Positions 1 through 10,128 of a stretch of DNA of 64,000 nucleotides are shown here, in pieces. The notes beneath the pieces were generated by a model that saw nothing but the letters and a program-made list of their open reading frames with translations, made no database searches and had not been told where the DNA came from. A program made the translations under genes and the position numbers. The stretch is from Clarireedia homoeocarpa. Its lineage: Eukaryota; Ascomycota; Leotiomycetes; Helotiales; Rutstroemiaceae. The stretch covers positions 193,443-257,442 of the forward strand of contig LNKV01000030.1 of NCBI GenBank assembly GCA_001465935.1. The letters run 5' to 3'. Every line of letters starts with the position of its first letter. The first letter of the stretch is position 1.

Positions 1-315
1 GCGTACATTAATACCAAGAATCTCTGGCTCAGAAGGGGAATCTGGGATAGAACATGGGTAGATCCGTTGCCTGGGCTTGCATGGGAGCATGAGTTTCCTG
101 TCGAATCACGTGCTGCTCAAGCAACGTTCTTGACGGAGTTGAGTCGGGATATCAACATGGATGAAATCAGAGACTACTATGCTCAGCCACAAAGCAACAA
201 GAACGTCTCGGTCGGAACGCAGACCTCCATAGAGAGCGAAGAACCTGCTGAGCTTGCTGATTCACCTGGAGCTCTATCCTTTAAGGAGAACTACTGGGGT
301 GGCCAGATCAACTGA
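1..315 (+). CDS. 3' end of an unrecognised gene (5' part outside window)
   Basis: The frame is open from the first base of the window to a TGA at 313-315, so only the last 104 residues are present. The fragment is rich in Trp and Arg at its start (WLRRGIWDRTW, then a PGLAWEHEFP stretch) and becomes acidic and Ser/Thr/Glu-rich toward the end, which finishes YWGGQIN. No signal peptide, membrane segment or catalytic motif is visible in the part present. I do not recognise the family. The conserved look of the WDRTW...LPGLAWEHE segment suggests a real C-terminal domain rather than chance reading. The start and any upstream exons lie before base 1. Confidence 0.6.
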   Translation, partial: AYINTKNLWLRRGIWDRTWVDPLPGLAWEHEFPVESRAAQATFLTELSRDINMDEIRDYYAQPQSNKNVSVGTQTSIESEEPAELADSPGALSFKENYWGGQIN

Positions 316-1175
316 GGTTGTTCAGCCACGATAAACTTCCTGCTAAATTTCCTAGGATGCTTTTGTTTTCTTTCCTGGTATCCATTCTTCTTCCCTGACA
401 CAGAGAGCACCCAACACAACGAAAACTAAGAAAACAGACGTCTAGTCGTTCTCCTTTTCTTCATTCAATTCATTTCATATTCACACACCGTTTCATTCCA
501 TCAACCCTGTGCATCGCTGGACCAATATTCTGAGAATATGTGCATTGTTGTATTCATCGCCATCATCGCTTATACGAAGTATCTAGCAATCTACCACACT
601 GCATCCAGGCTGCGGCGTGTGACCTTATGGGCCGGAGTTTCAACTTCTTGTCGCACCTATTAGGATCCTAGTAGATAGAATGGACTACCCAGTAGATTAC
701 CAAGAATCTGGTATATAACTGTTTTTTTTAGTTATATTTATATATAGTTCCATTTTATGAGTTATAAATAGATTTTTATTATGTGTAGATTATGTAGAGT
801 CCTTAGTAATCCAATTAGGATTTGACCTATAGGATAGAATCCGATAGATACCTAGTCGATGGGCCATTACCATTAGGCCCGCGCCGCTGCATAACTACAA
901 TCATATTCTACTTCGAAATGCAGCGTGTAGTTGTTCATGCTGAAAGGCAGGTTCGTAAATGCATCATCACTCGACTTTATCTCGCCACCCCGGATCCTTC
1001 TCGCTGACCCCCCCCCCGCAACCTGTCGGGCCACCTATCTACATGAACAAGAGCAAAACGTTGGTGCAGAGCATGATTACCAGAACCATGCATGATGTTC
1101 GAACATGAGAAGAACAATGTGGGGAGACTTGCCTCTCGAAGCTATGGCCGAGGTACTAGACCGTAGCTCACACCT
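316..1175. other. Intergenic region with AT-rich patch
   Basis: No gene is supported. The first 340 bases are a plausible 3' UTR and terminator region of the upstream gene. Bases about 700-830 are strongly AT-rich, with many TAT and TAG words, and lie between GGATCC/CTAG-containing segments. This could be a decayed repeat, but no clear terminal inverted repeat pair was found. A run of nine Cs lies near 1010. The short open frame at 822-1007 has no coding character. Confidence 0.5.
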
Positions 1176-2405
1176 TCACCAGTCGGCCTCCGAAACATCC
1201 CACTGCGATTCCATTGATTAGCACTGCCCAATAATAAATCATGTGGAGTCCAACAAAGCAATTAAAGTGAATGATGTTGATGATACTTACGGGTATATCC
1301 TCGTCTTTGATATCTACGCAAAGGAAATGTCCACGCAGAACATGATCTTTGTGCTCTTGAGTTTTGAAAAACTTCAGCTTGCTCTGAAGCAAAAAAGCCA
1401 CATGTCTTTGAATTAAAAGGTTTCTTGAGTGCCGCTCAAAGGCACGATAGTACATCGGGGACATGTTAGAGAAGGCATATAGTCCGTGACAGGATTGTAA
1501 TTTCTCAATCTCTACTCGATCTTGTTGATCTCCGGCACTGACCGAGCAGGCATGAGATATTACTTGATTTACTGCGATGATCTTTTCGTAGATCTGGTTG
1601 CGCAATTTCAACGCCAGATTGTCCAGTTTTGGATCCCCCAGGTTGGGCTCGAAATTTGTCTGTCTCACACGCCCATTTCCCATATTTCCCGCTATTATAA
1701 TCATACAGTCTCGAAAGAGATCTGCACAGCGCAACTTAATAGCCAAGAAGAGCAAGTCGCGTTGATTAGCGTCCTTGAACGTTGACAAAAAATCTGGGCT
1801 TAGGTAAAAAGCACCATTCAGTGCCCTTGACACAAGGGGTAGAGCGCAGTAGTAATCCGCCATCGTAACAACGAGGGCGAATTCTTTTAGGTCTGTGATC
1901 TTCCAAGGCTGACCATAGAAGATTCCAATGAACTTGTGAAACGCTTCCTCATGCTTGCTCTTTCGACCATCGAGATCATTTGCGTGGTCAGCCTAAGGTG
2001 CAATATCAGTCAGCACAGATACCTCCAATCGCTTCTGTATGAGCTGGAAGATCGAACCGGTATGTTTCTTATATCAACCAAGCTCCAGCTCCCATCGTCA
2101 TCAATCACTGTACCCCATTCATATCTCCATTTCCCAGTAAGCGGACTTCCTTTCTCTGGGGAGTCCAGGAACTTGCGAAAGAACGCGCTGTGCATCTTGA
2201 GGATGATTGAATGAACATGAAAGTCGAGGGTATCGAAGATTTTCAATTTAACATCAGGAGGGTGCGTTGGAAGCCGAAAAACGATTGGTGGCTTCGGCTC
2301 TGGTGCTTCAGAGTCGATTTTGCGCTTCTTCTGCGTGGGTTCCATGCTGGGGAAAAGCTCCAGATTCCCAGTAGTCGACTCGCCGTGATTGATTGCGCCT
2401 TTCAA
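1176..2405 (-). CDS. BTB/POZ domain protein, three exons
   Basis: A BTB-fold protein of the expanded fungal type. These are thought to act as protein-interaction or Cullin-3 adaptor modules, but the individual role is unknown. Exon 1 (2405-2058) carries a basic, Lys-rich N-terminus (QKKRKID) and the BTB core 'DVKLKIFDTLDFHVHSIILK' followed by a HSAFFRKFLDSP segment. Exon 2 (1992-1291) contains the typical 'ADYYCALP' BACK-like stretch. Exon 3 (1202-1176) ends DVSEADW after a clear GTAAGT...GCAG intron (1290-1203). The first intron is uncertain: 2057-1993 (65 nt) keeps frame and has a CTGAC branch site and TTAG acceptor, but the donor could lie elsewhere. The modelled length is about 358 residues. 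An internal Met (MEPTQKKRK) is an alternative start. Confidence 0.75.
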
Positions 2406-3609
2406 GTTGCCGAAACGTTTGTCAAGGCGCGAAGTTTAGTTTTCGACAGCCTTCTGGATTAGAAGGCTAGAAACGAAATGAGTGTTGCTAGCATAAAGTC
2501 CTAGCAGCAGTTTGCCGTCATGTATAACGATTAGTCACGTTATGAACAATGGGGACAATTAAAATGGGTAGAATCCGTTGATTATTTAATATCGACGATC
2601 TTTTCCTGGGTTATATACAATTACCGGTCAGCTGCACAAATTCGGCCAAATATGCAGTCGTCGTATGGACGTATCTGGAACAATAATAGTCCGTTGCCCT
2701 TGTAAAGGCGTTACGGAAGTCCGATCTGCTCATATGCCTGTACTCTGTACTACTACTTGTACAGCTCGGGGCCCCACAATAACTCAGTATGGATTCCTGT
2801 AACTATGGATTCCTGTAAGAAGAGCTCCGAGTAACAGTAGCAAAGAATATGTTTGAGCAGACGAGAGAATTGAGAGAATTCAAAGAACCGCAGAATGGTT
2901 TATCCCCTCGACCGCCATAAGCACGTGGAAAATGTGGCCCGTGCACATCCTTGAATATCCTCATAAAAATGAACAAACAAACTGTCGGTTCAGATTAAAC
3001 TATGGACAATTCGATGAAGAGAAGCAGAAGAGATTTCCGTTCCTGTGCTAATTTATATGCTATGGCCCCACGTTCGGTAACAGTAAGCGAAGGCTCCGCC
3101 TGAGCCCTTTCACTATGGATCCCACCCTTCACACAAACCTATATATAAACAACCACATTACTTATTAAACTACAACTACTTGGTCCCAAGGATAAGTGTA
3201 CAAATACCTGGATAACTTTTATACTTAGTATTTATAAATATTAGAATAAAAAGTATATCCTCAAAAAATTAAGGGTTGAAGCCCTAAGCTTAAGGCTTCA
3301 AGGCTTAAAATACCCACTTATTCTGGGAATACCCTCAAATTGACGGATTATCCGTACATTTACGGATCACCCACGGATTACCGGATACTTTGTGGATATC
3401 CGCGGATTACCCACGGACTAACTATCTGAGATTTCAACTATCCACTCTGTAACGGATAATCCGCGGATTGTCTTAGCAATACCATGGGTATCCCACGGTT
3501 AACCGTTTGCGCAGCCTATTAACCCCCCTTCCCCCCCCCCCTAAAAAGCGCCGAGTGATAGTATTCAAAAGATCATAATCAATACATCAAGACATTCTAT
3601 AAGAGACAA
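2406..3609. other. Intergenic region, repeat-bearing
   Basis: No gene is seen between the two minus-strand genes. 2460-3120 looks like unique promoter sequence for the BTB gene. From about 3130 it becomes AT-rich and then dissolves into short palindromic GGAT/ATCC words, described as a separate repeat. A C-run (CCCCCTTCCCCCCCCCCC) lies near 3524-3541. Confidence 0.5.
3275..3510. repeat. Cluster of short palindromes (CGGATTA/TATCCG), likely transposon relic
   Basis: Within about 170 bases the words CGGATTA, TATCCG, CCGCGGATT and ACCCACGGA recur on both strands. ACGGATTATCCGT at 3343-3355 is a perfect palindrome around one centre base. ACGGATAATCCGCGGATT lies at 3452-3469. Just upstream, around 3275-3300, is a GAAGCC...GGCTTC inverted repeat. 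Such dense subterminal palindromes are known from hAT-type DNA transposons and their MITEs. No transposase frame is visible here, so a solo end or deleted copy is inferred. Confidence 0.4.
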
Positions 3610-5474
3610 TCATTCAAACCGTCTAAAAGGATGTGCTTCGGTATTGAAGACATATTCATCCAAACTGATAGTATCTGGCGAAGAAAATATCAAGTAGAAA
3701 TACTTAAGAGTCTCAGCCATCCAAAAGCTCTGCCCAAAACCATTAGTATAAACTCCGAGCAATAATAAAATCTCCAACTTACCTCCATGGAATCCTCCTT
3801 TTCCGTCTCGCCAGTAACTGTCACATTACGTATAGCAGAATTGGCCAAGGGCGTCACGGTCGACTTCATGATACTCTCAAACATATTCCAAGCCATATCT
3901 CGAAGATCCTCCTTTCCCCCGATCCTGTACATAATGAAGACACTTTCAATAGCTTCAGGACGAAGCAAGTACCGCGGATCCCTCGCATGTCGGAATCCAC
4001 GAGCCAAGCTCTGATCGCCCTCTCTCTTCCACTTCTCATCGTCCCAGCCGCAAGGTTCCAGAGACGGACACTCGATGAGACCGTAGATCTCGGGCATGAC
4101 CCCAGTGGGAAAAGATCGATAGACCCAACCACATCCACGGGCTATACGGTCCCCGATATTGACATGCTCGTCAATGCTGAAGACCTTGCCTCCAAGAGCG
4201 AACATGCCGCCGATGAAGCAGGTGAGGTGCTGCATTTCAGGGACTAGATCGACACGCTCGTCGTGAACAAACCCTGTACCGGCGAACAAGAAGTCGTCTT
4301 TCCCTGGGAGCATAGGTCTAAATAGTAGGTTTTGAATCACGACTTCCATCGATCTTCGATACATCTTCTCGTACGATTCCGAGCCCTTACGGCCCCCGAG
4401 AAGAATGAACATCTTGGGCAAATACTCGTAAAGCGAATCGGCAAGGGCGCCGAGGGAGAAAGAACTGTCTCCTTTGGTGGTCCCTTCTCTGAAGTTGAAC
4501 ATGGTCGGCCACATTCCGGGAAGAAGAGACTGCTCCTGAGTACGTTCGAGAAGTGCTCGTATACGATCTATTGCATCGTAATACTTGTTGTCACTCGTTA
4601 ATTGAGACAACCTAGTAAACTCGAGCGACAGAGACGTTGGCCCTGAACTGGGGTCATGAGTTCTGCCCTTCAGTCAGCAATTCAAAATCCCACCTAAACG
4701 AAAGCACATCACATACCCAGCAAGCTGTCTTCCCGTTCTTGCATCTTCAAAATTAAGCCAGAATCCAGGTGCTCGGTTGGGCGTGTCAAATGCCATATAC
4801 AACATATCGCCCAATTCCACCGCTTTCGCCAGTAGAGCCGGCTCTTTACTTAAGTCGTATGCACTAAGAAGTCCGCCCAAATGACGGATAGTGGTCTCAA
4901 ATAGATTGATGCCACTCTCCGTTGTGTGGCTCCAGTCTAATTGCACAGCTACAGCAGCAGCTTCGTAAAACTCCACCTTGAGATCCATGATCCAGAGGGT
5001 GTCAAGGCAGTCGACGAGAGTAGCAGCCCAACCTCCAAACGGGTCTTTGAAGCCACCGCTTACGGGTGTTAATTCGTCGTGGAGCCAGGCATGTTCTTTA
5101 TAGGCTTTCCATGACCTGATGAAAGCCTCCCGAACACTTTGTCGACGTTTTTCCGTGATACCACTATTTGCATGGTGTTTCGGAAACTGGTGTTGTACTG
5201 AACGAAGTTTACTCGGCTTGCCTGTTGGTAGAGGTGTTATAGAGTCAACAGGGAAGAACTGTTTAGCGGAAGACCAATCAAAAGTCGTTGGTTTAAAGTT
5301 GAGTGGTGCTTTATATGGGGGTAGAGTAGAAGAGTATGGTTGTTGCGAGTAACGACGGACAAAGACAAGAATGAAGAAAACGATAGCAAAATAAATAATG
5401 CGATCTTTTCTACGCAGTGCAAAATCGTATAACATGTTAAACCGATGATAATGATCTGGTCGATGCAGGGACAT
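3610..5474 (-). CDS. GH47 class I alpha-1,2-mannosidase, type II membrane protein
   Basis: Trims alpha-1,2-linked mannose from N-glycans in the ER or Golgi (glycoside hydrolase family 47). Three exons, 5474-4717, 4662-3783 and 3729-3610, are joined by introns of 54 and 53 nt and give 585 residues, normal for the family. Residues 23-40 (IIYFAIVFFILVFV) form a signal anchor after a short basic tail. The lumenal domain shows GGWAATLVDCLDTLWIM, GFWLNFEDARTGR, the exon-junction segment LAGTHDPSSGP, then SLSLEFTRLSQLT, and the terminal calcium-site motif NTEAHPFRR, which lies in the third exon. No frame break is seen. It is divergently arranged with the pepsin-like gene at 6038, sharing about 560 bp of promoter DNA. 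Whether it acts in ER quality control or Golgi processing cannot be decided from the sequence. Confidence 0.93.
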
Positions 5475-6037
5475 TCAACTACCAACGTTAATCGCTTGAA
5501 TAAAGCAGGCAGAATCAAGATCAGTTTTTAGGGGTTTGTTGTAAAAGTTTCGTTGTGAAACTGCATAAGAGTCGCAGATTTGTCTAATCATGATAGGCTG
5601 TACACTTAGAGCTCGCGCTTAGAACTAGAGAACTAGGTTGAAAATTGCGGCTGAGCAGCCAAGATTATATTTACACGGCGTTACCAGCTTCAGCCAATGA
5701 TTCTCGTGGTCGACAGTTCGGTTCGCAGCATCTCTATCTCTGTGCCTTTTCACTAACTACAAAGGTCATCTCTATTTCTAGCTCTGTATGCTTGCATCTT
5801 GCACACATTCTTTGCTTTGCCGCAATGCAAATTTTACCGTAATTGGATCCGATAATTCCAACCGCGCAGTACGCTGGTAGGATTGCATCCTATGGTGTTC
5901 AGTACCATGGGTTTGTTTCATCTTCGCGGCTATGTATTTCTGATATTTGCGATGTATCTCTCTTCTTCTTTGTGAAAGCATATGTCTTGACTCCACTCTC
6001 GTTGGTCTGTCTGTTGGTTATATATATCTTTGTTACG
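5475..6037. other. Divergent promoter region between GH47 and pepsin-like genes
   Basis: The 563 bp separate two divergently transcribed genes and must contain both promoters. The stretch before 6038 is T-rich and ends in TATATATATC-like sequence close to the start codon. Open frames here, including one that runs into the pepsin-like start codon, lack coding character. Confidence 0.5.
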
Positions 6038-7863
6038 ATGTTTTTTAGCCTCTTTCTTGCATTTCTATATTCTATCGCTGAGGCAGCATCATGCAATTAT
6101 TCGGCGATTTCCTTACCGCTAAAAGATGTACAAGTTATCCCCGATATTCCAAACTCCTTCATGCGAGGCATTCCAATCACAATTGGAACACCAGCTCAAA
6201 ATATTGTGGTTCTTCCGTGGGCGTAATGAAATCCCTTTTCTTTCACCATTGTCCTCCCTTGCTGACAAACTTCAAGTGAGTTGAATAACACCTGGGTGTA
6301 TGACTATGACTCCCTCTGCGATTCCACTATTATATTTAGCGACACTATCTGCCAAGTCCGTCGCGGCAATTTCTTCTTCGACAATGCTTCTGCAACTTTC
6401 ACTAAGAGCGCCAGTATACTATTGGCAGGAGGGGCTGAGATGGAAACGACGAGCTATGGCGCTGAGAGTGGCATCGGGGATCTCATATCCACCAGTCTTA
6501 CTGGTTCAGACTCGTTTTCACCGGGGACCACCAACCTAAGTCGGTTCCCAATCGGCATACCGAGGAGAAACTGGGATCATGGGTACACTATACTTCATGC
6601 GATGGGAATGGGCTCCAACTCAACATACCTCAACAGTCTTGTGCAGACCGGAGCAATTGCATCAAGAGTCTGGTCGATTTTCTGGGGCCGGATGTGGATA
6701 CACCAACCATTAGACGGGCAAGTTGTAGTTGGGGGCTATGATCAGGAAAAAGTCATCGGTCAAAACTCTACACAGAAGCTCGACTACAGTAATGCGACAG
6801 GATGCTGGACGGGGATGAAAGTCACTATTTCCGATATAGAGCTTGTCGACCGTGACGGTACTACAACCAGTATCTTCCCCCCAAACTTCGCCTTGCCTGT
6901 CTGTATTGTTCCCCAGCGACAACTTCTGATTGAGGCACCGCGAACGATCTTGACTAGCTTTGAAAGTAAAACCGCTACCAAAACTACCGGTCTCTCATAT
7001 GGGCTACACTGGGGGGCACAATTATATGATGCAACTGACTAGTTAGTACCACTGTTTTTGTCTTCGCGATAATTTGTTCTAAAAGTTACAGCTATCAAGG
7101 TGACATGATAATCAAGCTCAGTTCTGGACTTCAAGTCAATGTTCCAAAACAATCAGTTTATGGTACCCTTTGTCTCAATCGATCGCAATGGTAGTCAGAT
7201 ATTCAATCAAAGTCAACGCGAATTCCTATATGGTGTCTCCGCCGATCAACCGACAACCTGTGAGCATACCTCTCCTGATCCGAATTTTCGATTGGATGCT
7301 TCATCATTGGTATTCGTTTCACCCCAGCAATGGGATATTTTTATTCATTCCTTTCTGATAATTACTGACTGCCTGGTATTCTAGTGGGTCGCTACTTCTT
7401 AACCGCAGCATATCTTATGGTCAATCATGATGATAATACCTTTACTCTGTGGCAGGCCAACCCATCAACAGCCTCAGATCTCGTCCCCACCATCCACCAA
7501 AGCACCGCTGAGAGCTGTATTAACGTAGCCACCAACGGAACAGTGATAGTCAACGGGACGAACACAAATGGAGCTGGCGATACAACGGTGCCTCCTGCTA
7601 AGACACAAACTGGTCTATCTCACGGTGCGGTTGCTGGAATAGCTGTTGGCATTGTTTCGGTTGTGGCTTTGCTTGCTGTCGTGGGTTGGTATATGTTCCG
7701 AAGGAAGAGGCAAGGAGTAAAAGCTCCCGAAGTTGCTTATCACTCTCCCCCTGCGTTTGTTCCGGATAGTACAATTGCAGGAATTCATGAGGTTGGTGGG
7801 GACCAATCCAGGCACGAGATGGCTGCTAGGAAATTGATAAACCCTATACAGGAAATGCCATAA
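6038..7863 (+). pseudogene. TM-anchored pepsin-like (A1 fold) pseudoprotease, disrupted by one extra A
   Basis: Four exons (6038-6222, 6277-7041, 7092-7259, 7385-7863) encode a secreted aspartic-peptidase-fold protein. It has a signal peptide (MFFSLFLAFLYSIAEAASC), GTPAQNIVVLPWAELNNTW where active pepsins have GTPxQ...DTGSxxxW, an A1 second half with CWTGMKVTISDIEL, and a membrane segment AVAGIAVGIVSVVALLAVVG followed by a basic FRRKRQG stop-transfer and a cytosolic tail of about 70 residues. The first catalytic Asp aligns with Trp, and the second DTG site reads IVPQRQ, so no peptidase activity is expected. In exon 3 the frame shifts at the A run 7146-7149: upstream reads ...LSSGLQVNVP, downstream reads NNQFMVPFV one base later. 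Exon arithmetic shows exactly one surplus base. This is either a real null allele or a homopolymer sequencing error. Confidence 0.75.
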
Positions 7864-8385
7864 CTGATAATACTTGCCAAGTCTTCCAAAATAAGAGTGA
7901 TGTTGTCGGGGTTAAAAGAACCAAGACCAAAGCTACAAAGTGGGCTGGCCAAGGGAAAAGGGAAAAGCGGGGTGATAGAAGGCTTAAGCTGACAACTAGA
8001 ATTTAGTAAGTATAAACAATAATATATAACTTAAGTTAATTTGTAAAACACCAAAGATATATATTCTCTTGAATTTGAATTATTTGCTAATATAATTGAA
8101 TAAGTTATTAAGCTATTCTGCTTAACAAGAAAAAGGTGAAATGATAGAGGGGTAAGCTCAAAGAGTGGCTAATTAACTAACTAGTCGCCCTTCCTTCCTC
8201 TCACGTCGGGCGAGAGCGCAGATTCAACTCCGCAACATCGAACCTACCCACAACATCAAGTCCATTGATAGTTACCTTGGGAAGTATATCTCCTCTAAAA
8301 TGTATCCCTTAACAAGATGCTATGCTCTAGCATTTTCATACTCCCAACTTCTTATTTTCTTTAATACCATCCCACATCACTAAAA
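7864..8385. other. Intergenic region, AT-rich, promoter of DUF1445 gene
   Basis: No gene is seen. Bases 7985-8115 are markedly AT-rich with TATATA and TTAAGTTAA words. 8190-8385 is more balanced and presumably holds the promoter and leader of the next gene, whose ATG sits in a good context (TAAAAATGGCG). Confidence 0.5.
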
Positions 8386-9426
8386 ATGGCGCCAGCTCTT
8401 GATCATGATTCCAGCACCACAGATCCTACCATCGTCGCGAAATCCTTACTTTCCGGCAGCTTGCTTTCAGGAAATGCAGTGCGAGCTGCATCTCGTAGTG
8501 GACGACACTGCTCACCAACTTCTGGCCTTGCGCCCACCTACCTCCAAGCCAATCTCATCGTTCTACCCTCAGAATATGCCGAAGATTTCGTCCAACTCTG
8601 CAAAAGGAACCCTGTTCCATGCCCTTTATTGGCCAAATCAGCATCATTAGGATCGTATGATGCGCTTGAATCATGGATTGATGGTGTAGCAGACGACGAA
8701 ATCGCAGCAGGCGTCGATATTCGAACCGACATCCCGAAATACATGGTTTATGAAGATGGGGCTTTGAAGGAGGATCATTGTGATGATATTCTACAAGAAT
8801 GGACAAAAGATCATGTTGCATTCTTGATTGGGTGCTCATTCAGTTTCGAGACAGCTCTTACAGATGCTGGACTGCCTCCTCGACATGCATTACAGCAGCG
8901 AAATGTGCCGATGTACAAGACAAATATACCTCTATGTCCGGCTGGTATTTTTACAAATGGCACTTTCGTAGTCTCGATGCGACCATACAAGAAAGCTGAT
9001 ATCGAGAAAGTTAGAGCCATCACTAGACCATACTTAGCCACCCATGGCGAGCCAATTGCCTGGGGCTGGGACGCTGTTGAGCGGTTGGGGATCAAGGATA
9101 TCAGTAGACCTGACTGGGGCGACCCTCCTTCTCCTATCAGTCAAGAAACCCTTCAATTCGGATTTTCGCACGGAGATGAAGATCATGTGCCAGTGTTTTG
9201 GGGTTGCGGTGTTACTCCTCAGCAGGCTGTCATCAGTGCAGGCTTGAAGGGTGTGGTAATGGGTCATGCTCCGGGACATATGCTGGTCTTGGATTGTCGT
9301 GATTGGGATATTGTCCGTGGAAACCGTGGAAACAATCTTTTGTTGGCGAGCGAAGAAAGTGCAAGGGCTGTCGCTGCAGCACAGGATGATGACTCTACAA
9401 TGGTATTGGAAGATCCTTCACGATGA
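8386..9426 (+). CDS. DUF1445 / D-glutamate cyclase-like protein
   Basis: A single-exon gene of 346 residues that carries the DUF1445 (UPF0317) signature along its length: AFLIGCSFSFETALTDAG, KTNIPLCPAGIF, VVSMRPYKK, DISRPDWGD, VPVFWGCGVTPQQA and HAPGHMLVLDCRDWD. Family knowledge: the mammalian member (C14orf159/DGLUCY) is a D-glutamate cyclase that converts D-glutamate to 5-oxo-D-proline, and bacterial members are annotated as hydro-lyases. The fungal substrate is not known. There is no clear targeting sequence, although the first 60 residues are Ser/Arg-rich and could be a weak mitochondrial presequence. It is followed on the same strand by a Zn2Cys6 regulator and an MFS transporter, which suggests a small pathway cluster. 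Confidence 0.9.
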   Translation: MAPALDHDSSTTDPTIVAKSLLSGSLLSGNAVRAASRSGRHCSPTSGLAPTYLQANLIVLPSEYAEDFVQLCKRNPVPCPLLAKSASLGSYDALESWIDGVADDEIAAGVDIRTDIPKYMVYEDGALKEDHCDDILQEWTKDHVAFLIGCSFSFETALTDAGLPPRHALQQRNVPMYKTNIPLCPAGIFTNGTFVVSMRPYKKADIEKVRAITRPYLATHGEPIAWGWDAVERLGIKDISRPDWGDPPSPISQETLQFGFSHGDEDHVPVFWGCGVTPQQAVISAGLKGVVMGHAPGHMLVLDCRDWDIVRGNRGNNLLLASEESARAVAAAQDDDSTMVLEDPSR

Positions 9427-10128
9427 TGTGGTCTCTTTTGCGCAGGATAATAGAGGATTTGAACTTGGAGAGTCATGCTTCTGGGGCTTCATTTTTACAG
9501 GGGATTACAAGGGGCTAGTTCATCTCCAGGAGTTCACAGGTTAGCGATTACTCGTAGGTATGCGAAGTAATAGCAATATAGATATTTAGTATATAAAATC
9601 TTGACCTGGGAGCTTCAATTAGAATTAAAGTTAAAGAATAAAACTTCCAGCGAGATTCTTAAACAGCAGACAAACAGGTCGATTTGGAACAATATATTAG
9701 AGCTGATGATCACTCATAAAACGATTCTCTTAGAGAATCTGGGATACTGCAATATTCTTATTGCCCATAAGCAGCTAAGATTCTATAACGTTTTCACTCT
9801 CCAAAGTCAGAGTGTTATCGTGGGCTTGTCATTCCCGCCCCGGAGTGACTTTTAAGTGGATTTTTACTCCCCCACTGCAGCCTATGCATTCACGCAACAT
9901 TCCAGCCTCAGCTGAACAGCACGTAAAGAGACTAAACGGTACCAGCCCCGAAACATTGCAGCCGATTACAGACCCCGCGTTCTCTTGAGATCCCCTAAAA
10001 GAATACTTAGTCAGAGCTCTGGTGCTGTTTGGGCTTCGCACGCATTTGTTTCTGCGACCCCGCGGCGATAGTCTTGTCATATCCACAATCCATGATCACA
10101 ATCACTGTAGCGCATATACATCTCCACA
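9427..10128. other. Intergenic region upstream of the Zn2Cys6 gene
   Basis: No gene is seen. 9590-9720 is AT-rich with little complexity. At 9723-9739 a 7-bp inverted repeat (GATTCTC TTA GAGAATC) lies in otherwise unremarkable sequence. The 3' half is the regulator's promoter and contains a CGG-N8-CCG site, listed separately. Confidence 0.45.
9937..9950. promoter_or_regulatory. CGG-N8-CCG inverted repeat, possible Zn2Cys6 binding site
   Basis: CGGTACCAGCCCCG lies 179 bases before the regulator's start codon. Inverted CGG triplets at fixed spacing are the usual targets of Zn2Cys6 dimers. The same N8 spacing occurs upstream of the transporter gene, so autoregulation is conceivable. The motif is short enough to occur by chance about once per 4 kb. 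Confidence 0.3.
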
